The translations under genes were made by a program, and so were the position numbers. Under the pieces are notes generated by a model. That model was not told the origin of the DNA and did not search any database. It saw nothing but the letters and a program-made list of their open reading frames with translations. From a virus, in IMG/VR virus record IMGVR_UViG_3300022674_000061, positions 1 to 22,066 of that record: a stretch of 22,066 nt of DNA. One strand, given 5' to 3'. Positions 15,170 to 21,784 of this stretch are shown here, in pieces; positions within the stretch are counted from its first letter, which is position 1, and each line of letters begins with the position of its first letter.

Positions 15170-15391
15170 TTACCTCTCTTTAGTTAATATAGTTCGTAGT
15201 ATTCGAAATTGTTTATCAGCATTGAATCCAAGAGTATAGCCAACTAAAATTAAAATTGCTGTAAGTACTAACATTTTTACATTGAAATTAATGAATGTTA
15301 CTATACCTACTACTATAGCAGCTCCGATATACAAACCTGCCAAACATGATGAAAGCATGAAATTCCATAATATCTTTTCTTTATCGCTCAT
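15170..15391 (-). CDS. Small two-helix membrane protein, 73 aa
   Basis: Small membrane protein with two predicted helices, residues about 8-35 (WNFMLSSCLAGLYIGAAIVV onward) and about 39-57 (KMLVLTAILILVGYTLGF), and a basic C-terminus (RILRTILTKER). Start ATG 15391 was chosen over ATG 15454 because a very strong GGGGGAGGAGGG lies just upstream. No family recognised. The hairpin-like topology would suit a holin, antiholin or superinfection-exclusion peptide, but nothing in the sequence decides this. First gene of the reversed island. Confidence 0.6.
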   Translation of the reverse strand: MSDKEKILWNFMLSSCLAGLYIGAAIVVGIVTFINFNVKMLVLTAILILVGYTLGFNADKQFRILRTILTKER

Positions 15392-15409
15392 ACCCTCCTC
15401 CCCCACTTT

Positions 15410-15438
15410 ATAATAAAAAAATAGATTCCCTTCGCCAA
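15410..15438 (-). promoter_or_regulatory. Possible sigma70-type promoter of the reversed island
   Basis: On the minus strand TTGGCG (15433-15438) and TATTAT (15410-15415) are separated by 17 bases, directly upstream of the ATG at 15391. The -10 matches 5 of 6 consensus bases and the -35 matches 4 of 6. It would give a very short leader holding only the ribosome site. Confidence 0.35.
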
Positions 15439-15481
15439 AGTTTTCTTCTATCACTAATTAATATATATAGAATATCATTTA

Positions 15482-15500
15482 AAAAATGAGAACAAATAAA
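15482..15500 (+). promoter_or_regulatory. GAACAAA promoter-like motif before HNH gene
   Basis: TGAGAACAAATAAATATG runs directly into the ATG of the HNH gene and leaves no room for a ribosome binding site. One of five copies of the motif GAACAAA plus A/T-rich tail seen in intergenic positions of this window. Confidence 0.4.
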
Positions 15501-15501
15501 T

Positions 15502-16017
15502 ATGAGATTGTGTAAATGTGGTTGTGGGCAACCAATAGAAATTAAACCGTGGCATAAACATCGTGGGACACCTTCGTATATAAAAGGTCACTATTGGAAT
15601 GGGAAGAAAAGAGCAAAAGAAACAAATCAAAAAGTAAGCGAAGGAAATAAAGGACGAACTTGTTTTTGGAAGGGAAAGAAACGACCTAAACATAGTAAAT
15701 GGATGATGAAAAACTGTCAAGGAGATACTCATCCAGCATGGAAAGGCGGTCTTTCATGTGAACCATATTGTGATGTGTGGCAAGACAAAGACTATAAAGA
15801 ATCAATAAAGAAACGAGATGGATATAAATGTTTAAATCCTGATTGTCAAAATATTTCATGTCGTCTAACATTACATCATATCAATTATAATAAAAAGGAC
15901 TGTTCTCATAAGAATTTAATAACTCTTTGTTTAAGTTGTAATGGAAGAGCTAATGCAGATAGAGAATGGAATGAAAGTTGGTATCTGGCAATATTACATA
16001 GGAGATATGGTTATTAA
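15502..16017 (+). CDS. HNH homing endonuclease, 171 aa
   Basis: Free-standing HNH endonuclease. The N-terminus has a Cys-rich motif (LCKCGCGQPIEIK) and repeated Gly/Lys-rich DNA-binding-type segments (YIKGHYWNGKKRAKET; CFWKGKKRPKHSKWM; GDTHPAWKGG, NUMOD-like). The catalytic domain occupies about residues 105-165: KRDGYKCLNPDC, LTLHHINYNKKDCSHKNLIT, LCLSCNGRANADREW, giving the expected His-His, Asn and zinc-ligand Cys pairs. No ribosome site precedes the ATG; a promoter-like motif abuts it instead. A second motif copy follows the stop, so the gene is bracketed by similar sequences. Likely acts by cutting an allele lacking it. Codons are more A-rich than the neighbours. Confidence 0.9.
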   Translation: MRLCKCGCGQPIEIKPWHKHRGTPSYIKGHYWNGKKRAKETNQKVSEGNKGRTCFWKGKKRPKHSKWMMKNCQGDTHPAWKGGLSCEPYCDVWQDKDYKESIKKRDGYKCLNPDCQNISCRLTLHHINYNKKDCSHKNLITLCLSCNGRANADREWNESWYLAILHRRYGY

Positions 16018-16117
16018 ATAAGAACAAATTAAATGAAACGCCACACGATAGTACCAATCGACTTTAAACTAAAAAAAATTGAGGTCTTAGTCGATGACCT
16101 GTAAAGGAGAAACTATC
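16018..16117 (+). promoter_or_regulatory. Structured leader of the polyhistidine/zinc-ribbon gene
   Basis: It begins with the promoter-like motif AAGAACAAATTAAATG (16019-16034). Two pairings compete or interlock just before the ribosome site GGAG (16105-16108): ATCGACT (16057-16063) with AGTCGAT (16089-16095), and AGGTC (16082-16086) with GACCT (16096-16100). AAACGCCACACGAT (16036-16049) also pairs, with one mismatch, with 16961-16974 after the gene. Confidence 0.5.
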
Positions 16118-16951
16118 ATGACATACAAAGACAATTTCGTAGTAGAAGTAAAATGTAACGGTAAAATCCTGAGAGTTAGAGATGGTGCTGTTCACCTACC
16201 TTTCGGAAGTGAGTATTCAATCCTTCTAAAAAATCTAAATTCAAGACGAGCTTCTGTCAAAGTTCACGTTGATGGCCAAGACGCTCTTGATTACAGTTCG
16301 TTGATTTTAGGTTCAAATGAAACAACAGAACTTCAAGGATTTCTTAGTGGGAATGTTGCAAGAAACAGATTTAAGTTTATTCACAAGACAAAACAGATTC
16401 AAGACCATAGAGGTGATAGAGTTGATGATGGATTAGTTCGTGTTGAATTTGCTTTTGAAAAAGAAGTTGAAACAATCAAAACAATTCTTACAGAACATCA
16501 TCACCATCACCATCATCATAGAAATGAACATATATATCACCACTGGAATTATAACGATTGGTTTAATGGTAATTCATCTGCAAAATATGGTTCAGCAGAT
16601 AATGTAAGATCTGTATTTTCAAATAATGCATCTGATATTGTTGGATGTGCTGGAAACACTCAAAGTTCAAATATGGTTCAAGTTGAATCTCTTGGTGTTG
16701 AATCACAGCCATTATCTGATGAAGGAATTACAGTTAAAGGGTCAGAATGTAACCAGGAATTTCGCTATGCTTCTATTGGGGCACTTGAACAATCTAAAGT
16801 CATTACAATTCAATTGAAGGGAATTACAGAAAACCAAGCTCAAGTAACTGCTCCTGTAACTGTTCAAACAAAACTAGAATGTAAAACTTGTGGAACAAAA
16901 TCTAAATCATCTTTTAAATATTGTCCTAATTGTGGGACATATCTAGAATAA
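16118..16951 (+). CDS. Phage protein with natural 8-His run and C-terminal zinc ribbon, 277 aa
   Basis: The start at 16118 (GGAGAAACTATC then ATG) is preferred over the in-frame ATG at 16094. The N-terminal 125 residues form a beta domain (VVEVKCNGKILRVRDGAVHL; PFGSEYSILLKNLNSRRASV). A run of eight histidines follows near residues 128-135, then RNEHIYHHW, a Ser/Asn linker, a second beta segment, and a C-terminal zinc ribbon (ECKTCGTKSKSSFKYCPNCG, two CxxC pairs). Function unknown. The His run and zinc ribbon suggest metal binding. The gene is a one-gene unit with its own leader, strong terminator and flanking inverted repeats. It is probably an accessory cassette, not a core virion gene. Confidence 0.8.
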   Translation: MTYKDNFVVEVKCNGKILRVRDGAVHLPFGSEYSILLKNLNSRRASVKVHVDGQDALDYSSLILGSNETTELQGFLSGNVARNRFKFIHKTKQIQDHRGDRVDDGLVRVEFAFEKEVETIKTILTEHHHHHHHHRNEHIYHHWNYNDWFNGNSSAKYGSADNVRSVFSNNASDIVGCAGNTQSSNMVQVESLGVESQPLSDEGITVKGSECNQEFRYASIGALEQSKVITIQLKGITENQAQVTAPVTVQTKLECKTCGTKSKSSFKYCPNCGTYLE

Positions 16952-16979
16952 TGAAATAAAATCGTGTGGGGTTTTATGC

Positions 16980-17038
16980 GAGGGCGTTAGTATAGCATTG
17001 ACATTCGGTAGCTCATGTTTGCTAACGCCCTCTTTTTT
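16980..17038 (+). terminator. Strong intrinsic terminator
   Basis: An 11-bp perfect stem GAGGGCGTTAG (16980-16990) and CTAACGCCCTC (17022-17032) with a 31-base loop, followed by six T. It ends the 16118 unit. There is no T run for the minus direction. Confidence 0.9.
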
Positions 17039-17071
17039 ACGTCGATTTCAGATCCAAACCTTCCACATTCT

Positions 17072-17089
17072 AAGAACAAAATATAAAGT
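17072..17089 (+). promoter_or_regulatory. GAACAAA promoter-like motif before virion gene
   Basis: AAGAACAAAATATAAAGT lies between the terminator at 17038 and the start at 17120, a position where a promoter is needed. It matches the motif at 7406, 13546, 15487 and 16019. Confidence 0.5.
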
Positions 17090-17119
17090 ATGTTCACCGT
17101 CATAAAAAGGAAATCACTT

Positions 17120-17797
17120 ATGGAAAAGAAAATTGAGACAATAGAAGTTGTTGCTAAGGATGTTTATGGTGACAATTGTTTAAACGATCAGTTTGGTTCT
17201 GGTAGAAGAGCCAACGATGGGAAGCCAGAAGGGTTCGTTGAGATTTATGAGGTGGATGAATCTGGCAACAAAAAATTAGTGGGGAAATCAAATTTAGTTC
17301 TTTATATTGGACGTGAATGGTTAGCTCAAAGATTTGTAAATATTGACAATCCAAATGTTTCCTCAACCAAGGATCAATTTTTAAGTTGGTTCGGTTTGGG
17401 CGATGGCGGTGTTATTCCAGGAAATCCTTTAAACCCAGCCCCACCAACTCTTTTAGATACTGAACTGAACAATCCAATTATGATTACTGATGCTACTTCG
17501 GTTGCAGCAGATTATAGAAGCTCCCCTGTAGCTGGTTTTTACAAAATCCCCTTTGATTCAATTGAGTTTGAACAGGACGCTTTAAATGATGATAAATGGT
17601 TAGTTCTAAAAGTTACCACAACCGTTGCCGCTAGTTACGCAAATGGCACTCAAATAAGCGAAGCTGGTTTATATGCTTCTACAAGTACAGTTGGTGGCTT
17701 TGGAGGACCATTTGTTATTTTCTCAAGGGTGACCTTCCCATCCATTGTAAAAACGGAAGATAGACGATTAATTTTTTCATGGTTCTTGTATGTATAA
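17120..17797 (+). CDS. Probable virion structural protein upstream of tail sheath, 225 aa
   Basis: Unknown 225-residue phage protein. The start at 17120 is preferred over ATG 17090 because the latter overlaps the promoter-like motif, while AAAAGG lies ten bases before 17120. Segments KKLVGKSNLVLYIGREWLAQ, FLSWFGLGDGGVIPGNPLNP and GTQISEAGLYASTSTVGGFG, then FVIFSRVTFPSIVKTEDRRL, resemble small tail or baseplate proteins that carry a 'REW...GxG' pattern (inference). The C-terminus FSWFLYV ends at TAA, sharing one base with the ATG of the HNH gene. Before that insertion it was probably adjacent to the sheath gene. Confidence 0.75.
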   Translation: MEKKIETIEVVAKDVYGDNCLNDQFGSGRRANDGKPEGFVEIYEVDESGNKKLVGKSNLVLYIGREWLAQRFVNIDNPNVSSTKDQFLSWFGLGDGGVIPGNPLNPAPPTLLDTELNNPIMITDATSVAADYRSSPVAGFYKIPFDSIEFEQDALNDDKWLVLKVTTTVAASYANGTQISEAGLYASTSTVGGFGGPFVIFSRVTFPSIVKTEDRRLIFSWFLYV

Positions 17798-18687
17798 TGA
17801 AATGTTTAATCTGTAATCAAACTGTTAAGAATTTTAGAAGTTTACAAAAGCATGTTTTTTATCAGCATAATCTTAAAAGTAAAGAATATTATGATAATTA
17901 TTTGAAGTTAAAACATGAAGGTTTTTGTTTGATTTGTAATAAGGTCACGAATTATATAAACATAAACCAGGGATATCATGATTATTGCTCGATAAAATGT
18001 CAAAGTAAAGATCATAGTATCATTAAAAAAAGAGTTTCTAAGACATCAGGAAAAAATCATTGGATGTCTAAAAATAATGGTAATCCAAATAGAGGAAAAA
18101 AATACGAAGAAATTCATGGAGTTGAAAAAGCGAATTTGTTAAAGAAAAAGCTTTCAGATATATTTCATAATAATTTTTGTGGTGATAAAAACTCATTTTT
18201 TGGAAAACACCATACATCAGAAACTAGATTTTTACTTAGTTTAAAAAGAAAAGGGAAAACATATGAGGAGATTTTTGGATTAGAAAAAGCGAAATATTTA
18301 AGGGATGTTAAGAAGAAAGAACCTTCTTGTTCATTTCAGGATGCTGATCAGTATAATTTTAGATTTTATGATCTTAACTTAAGAAAAAAGATTCTAAAAG
18401 AACAATATGATTTTTGTCCAATATGTTTTTGTAAATTAGAAAAAAGGAAGAATTTACATCATATAAATTATGTAAAAAAAGACAATAGAAGAAGAAATTT
18501 GATCTATCTATGTATACCTTGCCATGCAACAACAAATGGTAATAGAGATTTTTGGAAAGCGTATCTAAAAACAATAAATAGAGAAATATTAAAAAATGAA
18601 AAATTTTCAAGGAGATTAGTATTACAGGTTGAAAGAAATTTAAGCATAGATAATCGACAAAATATTTTAAGTAGGAGGATACGCTAA
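17797..18687 (+). CDS. HNH homing endonuclease with zinc finger and NUMOD-like repeats, 296 aa
   Basis: Start taken at ATG 17797, overlapping the upstream TAA by one base; ATG 17779 would intrude into that gene. Layout: C2H2-type zinc finger at residues 3-24 (Cys3, Cys6, His19, His24); a second Cys cluster (CLICNKVTNY; DYCSIKCQSKDH); NUMOD3-like segments (GKNHWMSKNNGNPNRGK; GDKNSFFGKHHTSETR); a repeated [GK]K[KT]YEEI[HF]G[VL]EKA module seen twice; and a C-terminal HNH domain (DFCPICFCKLEKRKNLHHIN; LCIPCHATTNGNRDFW). It is A/T-rich and Lys-rich, unlike the structural neighbours. Its last codons contain the sheath ribosome site and its TAA shares a base with the sheath ATG. Free-standing, intron-type endonuclease. 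Confidence 0.9.
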   Translation: MKCLICNQTVKNFRSLQKHVFYQHNLKSKEYYDNYLKLKHEGFCLICNKVTNYININQGYHDYCSIKCQSKDHSIIKKRVSKTSGKNHWMSKNNGNPNRGKKYEEIHGVEKANLLKKKLSDIFHNNFCGDKNSFFGKHHTSETRFLLSLKRKGKTYEEIFGLEKAKYLRDVKKKEPSCSFQDADQYNFRFYDLNLRKKILKEQYDFCPICFCKLEKRKNLHHINYVKKDNRRRNLIYLCIPCHATTNGNRDFWKAYLKTINREILKNEKFSRRLVLQVERNLSIDNRQNILSRRIR

Positions 18688-20639
18688 TGGCAGCAAATGT
18701 CTCGCCTGGAGTTTTTTCAAAAATAATAGATTTATCTCAATTCGTCCAAGCGGTTCCATCAACAATCGGATTTATTGCAGCTCTGACTGAAAAAGGAGAA
18801 GACAACACTCTCAAATTTATCGGATCAAGAGCTGATTTGATTTCCGAATTTGGTGAACCAAATATTGCGACTTATGGAAAGTATTATGGCCAAGGCCCAT
18901 ACTGTGCTTACAACTATTTAGGAGAATCTGGTTCTCTATATTTCATGAGAGTATTACCTGATAATGCTACTTATGCAAATATGAGAATTGATGCAACAGT
19001 ACAGGCTGGCGACTCAACCGCAGGTATGCAAATTACATTTGTTGAAGGTATGAACGATACAGATGAATTGCAATCAAATTTACAACAAGATGGCACTGCA
19101 TTTCCAGTGTGTTTCTTATATCCAATCGGAAGAGGACAATGGTATAACAGACTTGGTATAAGATTAACGGAGGTTGCTAATCCAACCCTCTGGGATCAGT
19201 ATATTCTTGACATCTATGAAAGACAATCAGATGGGGATGATGCGATTATAGAATCATTTGATGTGTCATTCTTAAAAACAGCACAAGATAGCGCTGGAGA
19301 ATCAATCTGGATTGTTGATGTCTTGAATACATATTCATCAGTATTGAGAGCAGAAGCATATATTGATGAAGATACAGATAGATTTTCTGCTGGTTATGAT
19401 GAAGTTGTCAGAGTATATGACAAAGACATTGATACAAATATTACTGCAACAATTACACCTGGTGCTGCTGATCTTACAGATATCAAGCAGGACTTCTCTG
19501 AATGGGAAGGTGCTGGCAGTGGAGATTATATTATTGTTGTAAAAGATGCTAGAGGAAATGAAATTTGGGGCTGGTGTGGACCAGCAGCAGGTTTTGATGA
19601 TGATACTATCACTGTGTTTGCAGAGAAATCATTATCAACTCAAGCATGGAATGGAAATACAGCAGATTTTGATCCAACTACTGATATGGAATATCGTATC
19701 AAGAAAGGTTATGCTAACCTTGCATCAGCCTTTGCATCATCTGATCCTGTACCACTAAGAAAAGGAAGTGATGGCGATCTTCTACAGGCTGATGGAACTC
19801 TAGATCAAACTGAAGCAACAACACTTCTAAATCAAGCGTACAGTGGTATCATTGACGATACAGTTCTTGATAATGAAAATGTTTACTTCTCAATGGTTTT
19901 CGATTGTGGTTATCCATCAGATGTTAAGACAGCTATCAGCACATTATGTCAAACCAGACGTGACTGTGTTGGTATCATGGATAACGGTGACAATGCAACA
20001 GTTAATCTTGCTCTTGCAACAAGAAATAATACTAACACATTTAACAATTACTTTGTTGCATTGTACGAATCATATAATAAAGTTTTCGATTCATTTACAG
20101 GACAAGATGTTTGGTTCTCACCAATCTACCACATGTCCTACATTCTACCAAGAAACGATACTGTAGCTGAACTTTGGTTTGCAGCTGCTGGTTTCAATAG
20201 AGCAGCAATTGATACAATTAAGGAACTTCGTTACAATCCTCGTCTTGGCGAGAGAGATCAGCTATACTTTAAACAACTAAACCCGATTGTGAAATTCAAT
20301 CCTGGTTATGTTGTTTGGGGTCAGTTGACATCTCAAGCCAGAGCAAGTGCTCTTCAAGATTTGAACATTGTAAGACTTGTTCTATACATCAAGAGAGCAT
20401 TTGAAGACTTCTGTCGTTTCTTCATCTTTGAACAGAATGATCCAATTACTTGGGCACAGGTTTCAAGTAGATTGGTTGAATTCCTTGAAGAGATCAAAAA
20501 GAAACGTGGTCTTACAAACTACTCAGTTTCAGTTGGTGCAACAGACTACGAGAGACGTACTAAGAGATTCCACGTAGACGTAACTCTAGAACCAACCAGA
20601 ACTGTTGAACAGATTGAACTGAACTTCTTCATCGTTTAA
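18687..20639 (+). CDS. Contractile tail sheath protein, 650 aa
   Basis: Clear T4 gp18-type sheath subunit, which polymerises around the tail tube and contracts at infection. Residues 1-100 contain the sheath N-terminus (NVSPGVFSKIIDLSQFVQAV; STIGFIAALTEKGEDNTLKF; GESGSLYFMRVLPDNATY). The middle carries a variable insertion with a beta domain (residues about 105-330). The C-terminal core is characteristic: YNPRLGERDQLYFKQLNPIV, GYVVWGQLTSQARASALQDL, IVRLVLYIKRAFEDFCRFFI, FEQNDPITWAQVSSRLVEFL and TKRFHVDVTLEPTRTVEQIE. Length is typical. Start: AGGAGG at 18673-18678, inside the HNH gene. A terminator follows ten bases after the stop. The tube gene, usually next, is not here, because a reversed operon follows. 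Confidence 0.97.
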   Translation: MAANVSPGVFSKIIDLSQFVQAVPSTIGFIAALTEKGEDNTLKFIGSRADLISEFGEPNIATYGKYYGQGPYCAYNYLGESGSLYFMRVLPDNATYANMRIDATVQAGDSTAGMQITFVEGMNDTDELQSNLQQDGTAFPVCFLYPIGRGQWYNRLGIRLTEVANPTLWDQYILDIYERQSDGDDAIIESFDVSFLKTAQDSAGESIWIVDVLNTYSSVLRAEAYIDEDTDRFSAGYDEVVRVYDKDIDTNITATITPGAADLTDIKQDFSEWEGAGSGDYIIVVKDARGNEIWGWCGPAAGFDDDTITVFAEKSLSTQAWNGNTADFDPTTDMEYRIKKGYANLASAFASSDPVPLRKGSDGDLLQADGTLDQTEATTLLNQAYSGIIDDTVLDNENVYFSMVFDCGYPSDVKTAISTLCQTRRDCVGIMDNGDNATVNLALATRNNTNTFNNYFVALYESYNKVFDSFTGQDVWFSPIYHMSYILPRNDTVAELWFAAAGFNRAAIDTIKELRYNPRLGERDQLYFKQLNPIVKFNPGYVVWGQLTSQARASALQDLNIVRLVLYIKRAFEDFCRFFIFEQNDPITWAQVSSRLVEFLEEIKKKRGLTNYSVSVGATDYERRTKRFHVDVTLEPTRTVEQIELNFFIV

Positions 20640-20646
20640 TCTAAGC

Positions 20647-20690
20647 AAAAAAATTAGCCACCCTTGAGTTATCTTGGGTGGCTAATTTTT
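20647..20690. terminator. Bidirectional intrinsic terminator
   Basis: A 15-bp perfect stem (20649-20663 with 20676-20690) with GCCACCC/GGGTGGC at its core, a 12-base loop, and A runs before and T runs after. It serves both the plus-strand sheath gene and the minus-strand CreA-like operon that converge here. Confidence 0.9.
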
Positions 20691-20701
20691 CGTCGGCATT
20701 A

Positions 20702-21181
20702 TTAGGGAGAAAGGGGTTTTCCGAGCGGTACAACCGAAAGTGAATGCTTCATGGACCCATCAAATAATTTCGTGGTGTAGACATTATAGATGAGAACATT
20801 TTTCACTTTGTCGTAAGTTCTGGAGATTTTCATCTCCTTTGTCCCAATTGATTTGCTGAAATGGGCAATATCATGATTGGTTGATTTGTTGATGATTTGA
20901 TTGCCATCTTTGTCCACTGGTATATCACCCGTAAGACGACAAGCAATTGAAGTGTTGCTTGGGTCGGAGAATTGAAATCCTGTTCCGATAATATGTGTTA
21001 CATAAATGCTAACAAATGGATTTTCAGGGTCATCAATTCTCAGAGTTTCAAGGTCATAGTTGTTTGGCCCAAGACGGTCGATGGCCATGAACCTGTCGAT
21101 CTGAACTGCGGTTGGTCCTGCTAAAGCGAAGGGAACCAAACATAACCAGATAGCGATGACTGCAAAAATCGGTCTTTTCAT
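20702..21181 (-). CDS. CreA-like exported protein, 159 aa
   Basis: Resembles the bacterial CreA family of small periplasmic proteins of unknown biochemical role. A Sec signal peptide is clear: KR, then hydrophobic IFAVIAIWLCLVPFA, with a signal peptidase I site ALA|GP near residue 21. The mature part matches family hallmarks: DRLGPNNYDLETLRIDDPEN, FVSIYVTHIIGTGF, SDPSNTSIACRLTGDIPVD, MKISRTYDKVKNVLIYNVYT and KLFDGSMKHSLSVVPLG. Length fits E. coli CreA (about 157). Start: AAAGGA before the ATG; it begins 11 bases after the upstream gene, so it is the last gene of a minus-strand operon. A host-type gene in a phage tail region is unusual and suggests transfer. Confidence 0.85.
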   Translation of the reverse strand: MKRPIFAVIAIWLCLVPFALAGPTAVQIDRFMAIDRLGPNNYDLETLRIDDPENPFVSIYVTHIIGTGFQFSDPSNTSIACRLTGDIPVDKDGNQIINKSTNHDIAHFSKSIGTKEMKISRTYDKVKNVLIYNVYTTKLFDGSMKHSLSVVPLGKPLSP

Positions 21182-21192
21182 TTGAAATCCTT

Positions 21193-21723
21193 TCAGTCAA
21201 ATTTAAAATTCAATGAATCCACTTCTTTTTGATATTGTTGTAAACTCTCCATTGCCTTCCATGCTTCATCAATGATCTCTTGATTCATAAATTGAACTAC
21301 ATTGATAATTATAAGGCTTATTCTAAATACTTCTTGACCATGTACATAATTATGGCGATCTTGTTCCCATTTTTCAGCAAAACTTTTATATTCTTGTCTC
21401 CCCCTTCTAACTGGATTATCTATTTTTTTGAGAATGAGATTTAATTCATCCAGTAACTGAAGAAAGAAGAAACATGATCTTGGATGAAGGATTGCGTTAT
21501 TGAGAGAACAGAATACAGGAGAACATGTGACACTACTTGATATTAATTCAACCTGTTTTAAATCAACATCTTTTATATCAAATATTCCAACCTGTTCTCT
21601 CATGCTAAGATGACTTTTGAGATCAAAATCCGGAGGAACAGCTACAAATTCTGCCATAATATAATTTTTGATTCTCGTATTTAATTCACGGTAATCATTT
21701 GGGTCATCTAAATTCATGTTCAT
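21193..21723 (-). CDS. Unknown soluble protein, 176 aa
   Basis: No family recognised. The start at 21723 was chosen because AGGAG lies nine bases upstream (CAGGAGAAGACAGTATG), and because the longer frame to ATG 21903 would overlap the upstream gene by more than 100 bases. The protein is mostly helical: SHLSMREQVGIFDIKDVDLK, a Cys-containing segment (SSSVTCSPVFCSLNN), LQLLDELNLILKKIDNPVRR, FAEKWEQDRHNYVHGQEVFR, and a hydrophobic stretch RISLIIINVVQFM before a helical end. It could be a soluble protein with a buried hydrophobic helix. It ends in TGA, 11 bases before the CreA-like gene, so the two are coexpressed. Confidence 0.6.
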   Translation of the reverse strand: MNMNLDDPNDYRELNTRIKNYIMAEFVAVPPDFDLKSHLSMREQVGIFDIKDVDLKQVELISSSVTCSPVFCSLNNAILHPRSCFFFLQLLDELNLILKKIDNPVRRGRQEYKSFAEKWEQDRHNYVHGQEVFRISLIIINVVQFMNQEIIDEAWKAMESLQQYQKEVDSLNFKFD

Positions 21724-21784
21724 ACTGTCTTCTCCTGGATGAAGAACGTTTGTCATCCTGATATTTCGAGTTCGGTAACCTTCT

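Noticed and set aside
15392-15454. ATG 15454 as start of the membrane peptide gene
   Set aside because: The strong GGAGGAGGG directly precedes ATG 15391, and the extra 21 residues span the possible promoter.
16094-16117. Earlier ATG (16094) for the polyhistidine gene
   Set aside because: It lies inside the paired leader and has no ribosome site, while ATG 16118 follows GGAG at good spacing.
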